A stretch of DNA of 32,591 nt from Hyphomicrobium_A sp039933175 (GTDB taxonomy: Bacteria > Pseudomonadota > Alphaproteobacteria > Rhizobiales > Hyphomicrobiaceae). How positions within the stretch are numbered: position 1 is the first letter of the stretch; every line of letters begins with the position of its first letter. This document shows positions 1 to 8,038 of this stretch, piece after piece. The position numbers were made by a program, and so were the translations under genes. The notes beneath the pieces were generated by a model. It was not told where the DNA came from, searched no databases, and saw only the letters and a program-made list of their open reading frames with translations. The stretch lies in NCBI GenBank assembly GCA_039933175.1, contig JBDTOR010000009.1, forward strand, positions 1 through 32,591. The letters are read 5' to 3'.

Positions 1-1874
1 GTCGGAATCTGGAAGTACGTCGTCGCGTCCTGGGCGCTGCGGGCGAGCGCGACGAACAGCCGGTCCTGCCATGCCGGCATCTCGGACTTGGGCGTCGACT
101 TCAAGTTGCGCCGCGACAGGAAGAACGACGTCGCGCCGATGTCGATGTTGAGTTCCTTGCGCCGGCAGACATCGAGAATTTTCGGCACGCTCGGCGTTTC
201 CATGAAGCCATAGCGCGCAACGACGCGAATGAACGAATCCGTCACCCGGTCGACCGTGACGCGTTCGTAGCGCGGAACGCGCGGTACCTCTTCGGTCCGG
301 ATCGAGAGAATGATGTTGCGCTCGTGCAGGATGCGATTGTGCTTGAGGTTGTGCATGAGCGCGGTCGGCGCCGCGGTCGGATCGGCCGTGAAGAACACCG
401 CCGTGCCCGGCACGCGATGCGGCGGCTTGGCCTCCAGCTTGCGCAACAACCAGTCGAGATCGGCTTCGTTCTTGCGGGTTTGCTTGGAGAGGAGGCGGGA
501 GCCGCGCACCCACGTCACCATGATGAGACCGATGCAGGCGGCTAGCAGCAGCGGCACCCAGCCACCCTCGAACACCTTGAGGAAGTTGGCCGTGAGAAAC
601 ACCTGCTCGATGAACAGCAGCGGGACCATCGTCAGCGCTGCCTGCCACAGCGGCCACTTCCAGTAGCGCCACACCACGAAGAAGGCGAGCAACGTGTCGA
701 TCGCCATGGCCGCGGTGACCGAGACGCCGTACGCCGACGCCAGGTTCGAGGATGAGCGGAACGCGAAGACGACGAGCAACACGCCGACGAGCAGCATCCA
801 GTTGATGCGCGGCAGATAGATCTGGCCGGAGATGGCTTCCGACGTATGGACGATGCCGAGGCGTGGCAGGAGGCCCAGCTGGATGGCCTGCCGCGTGAGC
901 GAGAAGGCGCCCGTTATCACCGCCTGGCTGGCGATGATCGTGGCGACGGTCGCCAGGATCACCATCGGGATCAGCGCCCAGTCGGGATACAGCAGATAGA
1001 AGGGGTTCTCGAGCGCCTGCGGCTTGGCGAGCACGAGCGCGCCTTGGCCATAGTAGTTGAGCAGCAGCGCCGGCAGGATGAGCGAGAACCACGCCACCTG
1101 AATGGGTTTGCGGCCGAAGTGGCCGAGGTCGGCGTAAAGCGCTTCGGCGCCGGTGACGGCGAGGAAGACGAGACCGAGTACCGTTAGCCCGACGAGGCCG
1201 TGACTGAGCAGGAAGCGGGCGCCGTACCAAGGATTGAGCGCGACGAACACGTCCGGGTTATCGAAGATGTGGATGAGACCGCCGACGGCCAGGGCGAAGA
1301 ACCACACGACGGTGATCGGCCCGAAATATTTGGCGATGTGGGTGGTGCCGCGCGACTGCATCGCGAACAAGCCGACGAGGATGATGACCGACAGCGGAAT
1401 GACGTACTGACCGAACGCGGGCGAGACGAGTTTCAAGCCTTCGACCGCCGACAGCACCGAGATCGCCGGGGTGATGACGGCGTCGCCGTAGAAGAAGGAG
1501 GCGCCGGCGATGCCGAGCCCCATGATGACCGGGGCCGAGCGCTTGGCGACGGACTGACCGAGCGCCATCAAGGCGAACATGCCGCCTTCGCCCTTGTTGT
1601 CGGCGCGCAGCAGGATCAGCACGTACTTGAGCGTGACGATGAGCAGCAAAGTCCAGGTGATCAGCGACAGCACGCCGAACACGGCTTCGCGGCCGGCAAA
1701 GCTCGACGCCTTCGCGGCGTGCACGGCCTCGCGGAACGCGTATAGCGGGCTCGTGCCGATGTCGCCGTAAACGACACCGATCGACCCGATGACGAGCGCG
1801 GCAAACTTTTGGTTGGGGACGCCGTCAGGCGGACCCTGGTCGGCGCCCTTCGCCACCGACTGCGCTTGGGGCAC
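1..1874 (-). CDS. kup: Kup-type low-affinity potassium transporter (3' end cut by window edge)
   Basis: This is a K+ uptake permease of the KUP/HAK/KT family, an inner-membrane proton-coupled potassium importer. The reverse-strand translation reads about 624 residues with no stop before the window edge. Near the N-terminus are the family blocks GDIGTSPLYAFREA and DNKGEGGMFAL, followed by about twelve hydrophobic segments and a soluble C-terminal part ending in TTYFQIP. The E. coli protein ends about a dozen residues after the equivalent point, so only a short tail is missing. The start is inferred to be GTG at 1874: it has GAGG a few bases upstream, and an in-frame TGA lies just 5' of it. The next gene upstream on the same strand is pepF, 229 bp away, so kup is probably transcribed separately. 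Recognition of the family is secure; the exact start is less so. Confidence 0.93.
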   Translation of the reverse strand, partial: MPQAQSVAKGADQGPPDGVPNQKFAALVIGSIGVVYGDIGTSPLYAFREAVHAAKASSFAGREAVFGVLSLITWTLLLIVTLKYVLILLRADNKGEGGMFALMALGQSVAKRSAPVIMGLGIAGASFFYGDAVITPAISVLSAVEGLKLVSPAFGQYVIPLSVIILVGLFAMQSRGTTHIAKYFGPITVVWFFALAVGGLIHIFDNPDVFVALNPWYGARFLLSHGLVGLTVLGLVFLAVTGAEALYADLGHFGRKPIQVAWFSLILPALLLNYYGQGALVLAKPQALENPFYLLYPDWALIPMVILATVATIIASQAVITGAFSLTRQAIQLGLLPRLGIVHTSEAISGQIYLPRINWMLLVGVLLVVFAFRSSSNLASAYGVSVTAAMAIDTLLAFFVVWRYWKWPLWQAALTMVPLLFIEQVFLTANFLKVFEGGWVPLLLAACIGLIMVTWVRGSRLLSKQTRKNEADLDWLLRKLEAKPPHRVPGTAVFFTADPTAAPTALMHNLKHNRILHERNIILSIRTEEVPRVPRYERVTVDRVTDSFIRVVARYGFMETPSVPKILDVCRRKELNIDIGATSFFLSRRNLKSTPKSEMPAWQDRLFVALARSAQDATTYFQIP

Positions 1875-2103
1875 GCCGGGACCTCACGTTGAGCTGGCTG
1901 CAGTGCAGCAAATGGCGGGCGCTTCTAACCTTAAAGGCGCCTAAGGAAAACCCCTTAAGCGCTTCCGGCTTCCGTTCATAGCCTTGACTGTAGCCCAAGA
2001 TTCTGAAGCGGGAGGAAAGGGGCGGCAGCCGGCCCAGGCCGATCGCACGTCTATTGCCGTGCGGTAAGCTGCCGCCCTTTTATGGTTATTCCGCCGCCGC
2101 CGA
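1875..2103. other. kup-pepF intergenic region with nested inverted repeats
   Basis: This spacer holds no convincing gene. Two structured parts are visible. At 1929-1946 CCTTA and TAAGG face each other around the palindrome AGGCGCCT, about 55-70 bp upstream of the kup start, where a promoter or operator would be expected. At 2016-2081 there is a long-looped inverted repeat described as a separate entry. A 65-codon minus-strand frame covering 1941-2138 overlaps the pepF 3' end in another frame and looks accidental. Confidence 0.5.
2016..2081 (-). terminator. Nested stem-loop downstream of pepF (candidate terminator)
   Basis: The outer arms GGGCGGCAGC (2020-2029) and GCTGCCGCCC (2068-2077) pair perfectly and extend by A-T and G-U pairs to about 14 bp. 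Inside is a second stem, CGCACG (2044-2049) with CGTGCG (2058-2063). The structure lies just after the pepF stop on the minus strand. The U-tract expected for an intrinsic terminator is poor in the pepF direction; a TTTT run sits on the other side. It may act with Rho, as a 3'-end stabiliser, or be a small structured RNA. Confidence 0.4.
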
Positions 2104-3966
2104 TCAAGCCGCCGCGTCGGCTGCGGCAAGTTCGTCAATCATGCCCTCGATGACCTTCAACCCCTTGTTCCAGAACTCGGGTTTGGATGCGTCGAGGCCG
2201 AATGGCGCCAGCAACTCAGAGTGGTGCTTGGAGCCGCCCGCTTTCAGCATGTCGAAATACTTGTTTACAAATCCCGGGTGGGCCTCGTCGTAGAGGCCGT
2301 AGAGCGAGTTCACCAGGCAGTCGCCGAAGGCATACGCGTAGACGTAGAACGGCGAGTGCACGAAGTGCGGCACATAGGCCCAGAACACTTCGTACCCCGG
2401 TTTCAGCTCGATCGCGGGGCCGAGGCTCTCCGACTGGGTCTCCAGCCAGATGGCACCCAGCTGGTCGGGCGTTAGCTCACCCTGACGGCGCGCTTCATGC
2501 AGCTTACGCTCGAAGGTGTAGAACGCGACCTGGCGCACCACCGTGTTGAGCATGTCCTCCACCTTGCCGGCGATGAGGGCCTTGCGCTCCTTCGGCTCGT
2601 GCGTCTCCTTCAGCAGCGCCTTGAAGGTGAGCATCTCGCCGAACACCGAGGCCGTCTCGGCGAGCGTCAGCGGCGTCGGCGCCAGAAGGGCGCCTTGCGG
2701 ACGCGCCAGCATCTGATGCACGCCGTGGCCGAGCTCGTGCGCCAAGGTCATCACGTCGCGCGGCTTGCCGAGGTAGTTGAGCAGCACGTACGGGTGTACC
2801 GAAGGCACGGTCGCCGCGGCGAAAGCGCCCGGCGCTTTGCCTGGACGCGCCGGCGCGTCGATCCAATGCTTGTCGAAGAATTCGCCGGCCACCGCCGACA
2901 TCTCGGGCGCGAAGTCGTGGTAGGCGCTGAGCACGAGTCGCTGCGCCTCCTTCCACGCGAACGTACGCTCCGGGCGCTCGGGCAGCGGCGCGTTGCGATC
3001 CCAGTGCGACAGTCGATCTTTGCCGAGCCACTTCGCCTTCATCGCGTAGTAGCGATGCGACAGGCGCGGGTAGGCTTCACGCACGCTCGAGACGAGCGCA
3101 TCGACAACCTCGGCTTCGACCTGGTTGGCGAGGTGGCGGCTTTCGGCGACATCCTTGAAGCCACGCCAGCGGTCGGAGATTTCCTTGTCCTTGGCCAGCG
3201 TGTTGGTGATCAGCGTGAACAGCCGCACATTGTCCTTGAACACCTTGGCCAGCGCATCGGCGGCGGCGCCCCGCTTCTTTTCGTCGGGGCTGGACAAAAG
3301 GTTTAGCGTCATCTCGAGCGCCAACGGCTCGGGCTCGCCGGCGACGGGGAAGCGCAGCGCGGCGATGGTCTCGTTGAACAGCCGGTTGAACGCGCTGCCG
3401 GACGTCTGCCCCTTCTCGTGGAACAGGCGCTCGAGCTTCTCCTCGAGCTGGTACGGCTTTTCCTTGCGAACGTTGTCGATCCACGGCTTGTAGCGCGCCA
3501 GGCGCTTGTTCTGCAGCGCCTTCGTCATCACCGCTTCGTCGATCTGATTCAGCTCCAGGTCGAAAAAGATGATCTCGGTCGAGATGGCCGTGAGCTTCTC
3601 GGAGACGTCGCCGTAGAACTTGGCGCGCTCCGGGTCGGACTGGTTGCCGGCGTAATACAACCCGGCGAACGAGCCGAGCCGGCCCATCAGTTCGACGAAG
3701 CGTTCGAACTCCTCGATGGCCTGCGCCAGCACGGCACCGTCCGAAGCCAGCGAGACGAGCTTGCCGTGATACGCCGACTTGATGCGCCGCGCCTCGTCGG
3801 CTGCAGCCTGCAGATCGCGGGCGATCTCGGGCGCCGTCGGCGATGGGTAAAGGTCAGCGAGGTTCCACTCGGGCATGGGACCAAGCGCCTCCGCGGCCTG
3901 CGCCGCCGCCCCGTCGGGTGCGTTGAAGTTGCATCGCATATCGATGGCGCGGGCGTTGGATCGCAT
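2104..3966 (-). CDS. pepF: M3-family oligoendopeptidase F
   Basis: This is a cytoplasmic zinc metallopeptidase that cleaves short oligopeptides, probably in peptide turnover. The M3 zinc site is present: HELGH at about residues 411-415, counted from the ATG at 3969, with the third ligand Glu in LAETAS at about 438. About 620 residues is normal for PepF/M3B enzymes, and the N-terminal helical region (PEWNLADLYPSP) is typical of the family. Two consecutive ATGs begin the frame at 3969 and 3966. GGAG lies only 3 nt before the first and 6 nt before the second, so the second is chosen here; the difference is one residue. The gene is divergent from the response regulator at 4213. The family call is secure, while substrates in this organism are unknown. 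Confidence 0.95.
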   Translation of the reverse strand: MRSNARAIDMRCNFNAPDGAAAQAAEALGPMPEWNLADLYPSPTAPEIARDLQAAADEARRIKSAYHGKLVSLASDGAVLAQAIEEFERFVELMGRLGSFAGLYYAGNQSDPERAKFYGDVSEKLTAISTEIIFFDLELNQIDEAVMTKALQNKRLARYKPWIDNVRKEKPYQLEEKLERLFHEKGQTSGSAFNRLFNETIAALRFPVAGEPEPLALEMTLNLLSSPDEKKRGAAADALAKVFKDNVRLFTLITNTLAKDKEISDRWRGFKDVAESRHLANQVEAEVVDALVSSVREAYPRLSHRYYAMKAKWLGKDRLSHWDRNAPLPERPERTFAWKEAQRLVLSAYHDFAPEMSAVAGEFFDKHWIDAPARPGKAPGAFAAATVPSVHPYVLLNYLGKPRDVMTLAHELGHGVHQMLARPQGALLAPTPLTLAETASVFGEMLTFKALLKETHEPKERKALIAGKVEDMLNTVVRQVAFYTFERKLHEARRQGELTPDQLGAIWLETQSESLGPAIELKPGYEVFWAYVPHFVHSPFYVYAYAFGDCLVNSLYGLYDEAHPGFVNKYFDMLKAGGSKHHSELLAPFGLDASKPEFWNKGLKVIEGMIDELAAADAAA

Positions 3967-4212
3967 CATTTGCTCCGATGGAACGAGGGGAATTCGTGGT
4001 TAGCGATGCCTTGCCGAGAAGTCGTGTGCGTGGCCTCCAGGACGCTCGGTGTCCAAAAAAGGCTCAACCTGGGCTTCATCGAAACTGCTTCTTTACCCTT
4101 GTTGGGCAGTCTTGCCTTTGTTGAGTGAGCTACCGGTGGCCGAGTGTCCAATCCTGGATCAATCCGGGGGGCCGGCCGGAGCGGGTCCGTTCAGGTTGAG
4201 TTCGAGTGCCAT
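3967..4212. other. Divergent pepF / response-regulator promoter region
   Basis: About 245 bp separate two divergent starts and should hold both promoters. I see no clear -35/-10 pair and no repeat. The 5' part of the response-regulator open frame (4144-4212) encodes no conserved sequence and is treated as leader. Confidence 0.4.
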
Positions 4213-5718
4213 ATGGTCAAGAGTCTTCTCATCGTCGATGACGATCCTACCCAACGCCGCATTTTGGAAGAAACGATCAAGCGGCTGGGGTTCGGTACTA
4301 AGACCGCCGGCTCGGGCGAGCAAGCCCTGCAGATCCTGGAAGGACCCGAGCGCGGCGATATCTCGCTCGTTCTTCTCGATCTTGTGATGGGCGGCCTCGA
4401 CGGCATGGGCGTCCTTGAAAAGCTCGAGGGCAAGCCCGGCATTCCTCCTATCATCGTGCAGACCGCACACGGCTCGATCGAAGCCGCGATCAACGCCATG
4501 CGCGCCGGCGCCGTCGACTTCGTCGTCAAGCCGGTGTCGCCCGAGCGCCTTGAAGTATCCATCAAGAGCGCGCTGCGGATCGAAGCGCTGGCCGGCGAAA
4601 TCAGCCGCATCAAGAAGAAGGTCGAGGGCACGCTGTCCTTTGCCGACCTCGTCGTGCGCGGCGAAGGCATGGAGCGCGTCGTGTCGCTCGGCAAGCGCGC
4701 CGCCGCCTCCAATATCCCGGTGCTCATCGAAGGCGAATCTGGCGTCGGCAAGGAGCTGATCGCCCGCGCCATCCAGGGCGAGAGCGAACGTGCCGGCAAG
4801 CCGTTCGTCGTCGTCAACTGCGGCGCGATTCCCGAGAACCTCGTCGAGAGCACGCTGTTCGGCCATGAGAAGGGCTCGTTCACCGGCGCCGTCGACAAGC
4901 GCGTCGGCAAGTTCCAGGAGGCCGACGGCGGCACGTTGTTCCTCGACGAAGTCGGCGAGCTGCCGCTCGAGGCGCAGGTAAAGCTGCTGCGCGCGCTGCA
5001 AGATGGCGAGATCGATCCGGTCGGATCGAAGAAGCCGGTCAACGTCAATTTCCGGCTGATCTCGGCGACCAACCGCAACATGATCCAGCTGGTGCGCGAC
5101 GGTAAGTTCCGCGAGGATCTCTACTATCGCCTCAACGTTTTCCCGGTGTGGGTGCCGCCGCTGCGCGAGCGCCTCGGCGACGTCGCCGAGCTGGCACAGC
5201 ATTTCATGGCGCGCTTTGCCGCCGAGGAAGGCAAGCGCATCAGCGGCATCAGCGATGATGCCCTGCGCCTCATCAAGACCTATCCGTGGCCCGGCAACGT
5301 GCGTCAGCTCGAGAACGCGGTGTTCCGCGCCGTCGTGCTGGCCGATGGTGCCGAGCTGACGGTCGCCGAGTTCCCGCAGATCGCGGCCCACGTCACGGGC
5401 TTCGACACTGCGGTACCGGCTGCTCCCCCTCCGGCGCCGCGAGCCGGCTCCTTCAAGGGTCCGGCAGTGCTGGGTGCCGAAGACATCATTCCGCAGACCA
5501 TGGAAATCCGCGCGAACGGGGCCGACAGTGCGCTCGGCATTCCGGTCGTCACGGAAGCTGGTGACATCCGACCGCTGGACGAGATCGAAGCCGATATGAT
5601 CCGTCTCGCCCTCGGTCGCTATCGCGGGCACATGACGGAAGTGGCCAAGCGTCTGAAGATCGGACGCTCGACGCTGTACCGGAAAATGCAGGAATACGGT
5701 CTCGAGCCGCGCGCCTGA
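4213..5718 (+). CDS. NtrC-type sigma-54-dependent response regulator (orphan)
   Basis: This predicted transcription activator has three parts. A receiver domain carries the acidic pocket D9-D11, phospho-acceptor D56, T84 and K106. A central AAA+ ATPase has Walker A GESGVGKE (174-181) and Walker B in GGTLFLDEV. A C-terminal Fis-type helix-turn-helix includes GRSTLYRKMQEYGLEP. By family knowledge it would use ATP to open promoters bound by sigma-54 RNA polymerase. The sigma-54-contact loop reads GSFTGA (221-226), not the usual GAFTGA. No histidine kinase gene is adjacent. The open frame extends upstream to 4144, but the receiver fold begins at the ATG at 4213 (MVKSLLIVDDD), giving 501 residues; the ribosome-binding site there is weak. 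A strong terminator follows. Its target genes cannot be read from the window; the nearby L,D-transpeptidase is only a positional candidate. Confidence 0.93.
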   Translation: MVKSLLIVDDDPTQRRILEETIKRLGFGTKTAGSGEQALQILEGPERGDISLVLLDLVMGGLDGMGVLEKLEGKPGIPPIIVQTAHGSIEAAINAMRAGAVDFVVKPVSPERLEVSIKSALRIEALAGEISRIKKKVEGTLSFADLVVRGEGMERVVSLGKRAAASNIPVLIEGESGVGKELIARAIQGESERAGKPFVVVNCGAIPENLVESTLFGHEKGSFTGAVDKRVGKFQEADGGTLFLDEVGELPLEAQVKLLRALQDGEIDPVGSKKPVNVNFRLISATNRNMIQLVRDGKFREDLYYRLNVFPVWVPPLRERLGDVAELAQHFMARFAAEEGKRISGISDDALRLIKTYPWPGNVRQLENAVFRAVVLADGAELTVAEFPQIAAHVTGFDTAVPAAPPPAPRAGSFKGPAVLGAEDIIPQTMEIRANGADSALGIPVVTEAGDIRPLDEIEADMIRLALGRYRGHMTEVAKRLKIGRSTLYRKMQEYGLEPRA

Positions 5719-5744
5719 TAGGCGGGAGGCTCCCGATCGGAAGT

Positions 5745-5784
5745 ACGCCGCGCTGCCCCCGGGTAGCGCGGCGTTCTTGTTTTC
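5745..5784 (+). terminator. Intrinsic terminator after the response regulator
   Basis: A perfect 10-bp stem, ACGCCGCGCT (5745-5754) with AGCGCGGCGT (5765-5774), has a 10-nt loop and is followed at once by the T-rich run TTCTTGTTTT. It lies 27 bp after the stop codon. This is the cleanest Rho-independent terminator in the window and separates the regulator from the L,D-transpeptidase gene. Confidence 0.88.
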
Positions 5785-6016
5785 TCCACAGGCGATGCAT
5801 CGATTCGATCGCCGCGGGAATGGCAGTCGCGGTCGGCCTACGAATGGGCGCATGCGCGGTTTTGCTGCGCCAATTCCACGATAGCGGACGTTTCCCGTCG
5901 TAATTGCGCAACAGTCCTCCACCACCTTGGCGCCGCGCGCCGTCTGTCGGGTGTCCGCGGTGGCGGCCCTGCCACGGCTCGGCTAGCGTGCCGCAAGTCG
6001 TTGGTAGGAGATGAGT
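5785..6016 (+). other. Leader/promoter region of the L,D-transpeptidase gene
   Basis: This stretch has no convincing gene. It contains several GC-rich palindromes, including GCGCATGCGC near 5850 and GGCGAT/ATCGCC arms near 5791-5813, but no persuasive promoter hexamers. I could not assign any specific signal other than the ribosome-binding site GGAG at 6007-6010. Confidence 0.35.
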
Positions 6017-7828
6017 ATGTCGCGTCGGCGTTCGTCCGCTCTCGGAGTGTTTCTCGGCTTGGTCGCAAGCCTGGCAGCGACCTCCGCCGCCGATGCGCAG
6101 CAGGCAGGCGCCAAGCGCGTTGCCGCTGCCGAGGCGCTGCCGGTGACGGCACCGGCCGTAGCACCGGCGCCGCAGCCGCAAGATGCCATCGGTATCGCCA
6201 TTCAGCAGAAGTTATCCACGGCCACCAAGGGCCGCGGCGACGGCGCCGATGCGCAGGATCGCGCCGCGCTAGCCGGGTTCTACGCAACGCGCGTTTATGT
6301 GCCGGTTTGGGTGTCGCTAAGTGGCCTCAACGCCAAAGCAACTGCCGTCATCGCCGAGTTCGGCAAAGCGAGCGACTGGGGCCTTGAGCCCGCTGATTTC
6401 CCCGTGCCTTCGATCACCGCGCCGGCGGGCGACGCGCCGAGCGCCGACGTGCTCGCCGATGCCGAACTCACGCTATCCATCGCGGCTCTGAAATACGCCC
6501 GCTTCGCGCGCGGCGGCCGCATCATCGATCCGGCGACGCAGCTCAGCTCGTATCTCGACCGCAAGCCGCAGCTGCTCGAGCCCAAGACGGTGATCGAGCA
6601 GATCGCCGCGGCCGGCGAAGCCGACGCCTACCTGCGCGGACTGCATCCCCAGCATCCGCAGTTTGAGAAGCTGCGCCAGAAGATGCTCGAGATGCGCAAC
6701 GCCAAGGCCGCGCCGGAAGTCGTCACGCTGCCGCCGGGCAAGATCCTGTCGCCGGGCAAGAGCGACCCGCAGGTGGCCCTGCTGCGCCAGCGGCTCAACG
6801 TGGCGGTGGTCGCCGGTGCCGATCCCAATATGTATGACGACGCGCTGAAAGCGGCCGTGATCGCCTACCAGACGCAGGCGGGCACGCGCGGCGACGGCTA
6901 CGTCGGCAATGCGACGCGCGCGCTGCTCAATGATGTCGAGGTTCTCGGTCCCGAGAAGATCATCGCCAACATGGAAGAGTGGCGCTGGATGCCGGCCGAC
7001 CTCGGCCAGCTGTACGTCAACGTCAACATCCCCGAGTTCACTCTACGCATCGTCAAGGCCGGGGCCGTGATCCACACCGAGCGCGTCATCACCGGGCTCG
7101 TCGGCAAGCAGACGCCGGTGTTCTCCGAAGACATGAAGATGATCGTCTTCCAGCCGCGCTGGAATGTGCCGAATTCGATCAAGGTGATGGAGCTGTGGCC
7201 GAGCCTGGCGCGCGGCGGTACCTCATTCGGCCGCCAGGGTCTGCGCCTGTCGCGCAATGGCCGCGACATCAATCCGGAGGAAGTCGACTGGAGTTCTTCC
7301 GACATCCGCAATTATGACGTCTATCAGCCGCCGGGCCCGAGCAACGTGCTGGGCGAGTTGAAGTTCGCCTTCCCCAACAAGCACTCCGTCTACATGCACG
7401 ACACCAATGCGAAGGGCCTGTTTGAGGAAGTCAGCCGGCCGTTCAGCCACGGCTGCATGCGCGTGCGCAATCCGCGCCGCATGGCGGAGATCCTGCTGGG
7501 CGAGGACAAGGGCTGGGATGCGGCGCGCATCGCCGACCTGCTCGCCAACGGCCCGGAGAACAACGAGGTGCCGATCGACCACAAGATCGGTGTGCACATC
7601 ACCTATTTCACCGCCTGGGTCGACGAAAAGGGCGAGCTGCAAACCGCGCGCGACGTGTACGGGCACGAGCAGCGGATCACCCAGGCTCTGGAAGGCCGTT
7701 GGGCGCAGATCGCCAGGGGACCCGATCATCTGGCGCCGGTGCGCGCCCCCGAAAGCGTCTCCTATGCCGGCGGCGGCTTCAAGAGCGTCGGCGACTTCAT
7801 CAGCTCGGCGCTCGGCGGCGGCTTCTAA
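6017..7828 (+). CDS. Secreted L,D-transpeptidase (YcbB/LdtD-like, YkuD domain)
   Basis: This periplasmic peptidoglycan enzyme is predicted to make 3-3 cross-links or to attach proteins to the wall. The N-terminus is a clear signal peptide: RRR, a hydrophobic core, then ADA before QQ. A scaffold region, a peptidoglycan-binding_1-like segment (DPQVALLRQRL to NATRALLN) and a C-terminal YkuD domain follow. The catalytic motif SHGCMRVRN places the nucleophile Cys at about residue 480, and the HDT motif lies about 18 residues earlier. About 603 residues matches the YcbB-like class. An ATG at 6011 is in frame, but GGAG abuts it directly. The ATG at 6017 has 6-nt spacing and is preferred. Family is secure; which cross-linking reaction dominates is inference. 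Confidence 0.93.
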   Translation: MSRRRSSALGVFLGLVASLAATSAADAQQAGAKRVAAAEALPVTAPAVAPAPQPQDAIGIAIQQKLSTATKGRGDGADAQDRAALAGFYATRVYVPVWVSLSGLNAKATAVIAEFGKASDWGLEPADFPVPSITAPAGDAPSADVLADAELTLSIAALKYARFARGGRIIDPATQLSSYLDRKPQLLEPKTVIEQIAAAGEADAYLRGLHPQHPQFEKLRQKMLEMRNAKAAPEVVTLPPGKILSPGKSDPQVALLRQRLNVAVVAGADPNMYDDALKAAVIAYQTQAGTRGDGYVGNATRALLNDVEVLGPEKIIANMEEWRWMPADLGQLYVNVNIPEFTLRIVKAGAVIHTERVITGLVGKQTPVFSEDMKMIVFQPRWNVPNSIKVMELWPSLARGGTSFGRQGLRLSRNGRDINPEEVDWSSSDIRNYDVYQPPGPSNVLGELKFAFPNKHSVYMHDTNAKGLFEEVSRPFSHGCMRVRNPRRMAEILLGEDKGWDAARIADLLANGPENNEVPIDHKIGVHITYFTAWVDEKGELQTARDVYGHEQRITQALEGRWAQIARGPDHLAPVRAPESVSYAGGGFKSVGDFISSALGGGF

Positions 7829-8038
7829 GTCTGCCCGTCTAGAGTGGATTTCCCGACAGGTGCGGTGATCGCGCTAGTCGGCCGACTGGCCGGAGAAGCG
7901 CACGGGCGCTCATAATCCACTTGTGCCGCGGCGGATCGGCTGCGGATGCGCGGGCTGGCGCCATCGGACACGTGGTGCGACGCGGGCGCGCATGCTATTG
8001 GCGGCGACACCCAAGTTCAGCTCGAACGGACCGCGCGC
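7829..8038 (+). other. Spacer before fumC
   Basis: About 210 bp without a supported gene. The only structure seen is the 12-bp palindrome AGTCGGCCGACT at 7876-7887. The open frame of fumC extends back to 7946, but the conserved protein begins at 8039, so this is probably leader and promoter. Confidence 0.35.

Noticed and set aside
1941..2138. 65-codon minus-strand frame in the kup-pepF spacer
   Set aside because: Overlaps the pepF 3' end in another frame, contains the nested hairpin, and shows no family features.
4103..4115. Sigma-54-like promoter TGGGCAG...TTGC upstream of the response regulator
   Set aside because: The GG and GC elements are 8 bp apart; sigma-54 promoters need 10 bp between them.
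4159..5925. 588-codon open frame on the minus strand opposite the response regulator
   Set aside because: Codon-bias shadow in a high-GC genome: no recognisable domain, while the plus strand encodes an intact NtrC-type protein.
7876..7887. Palindrome AGTCGGCCGACT upstream of fumC
   Set aside because: A single GC-rich 12-bp palindrome without partner copies or promoter context is expected by chance in this composition.
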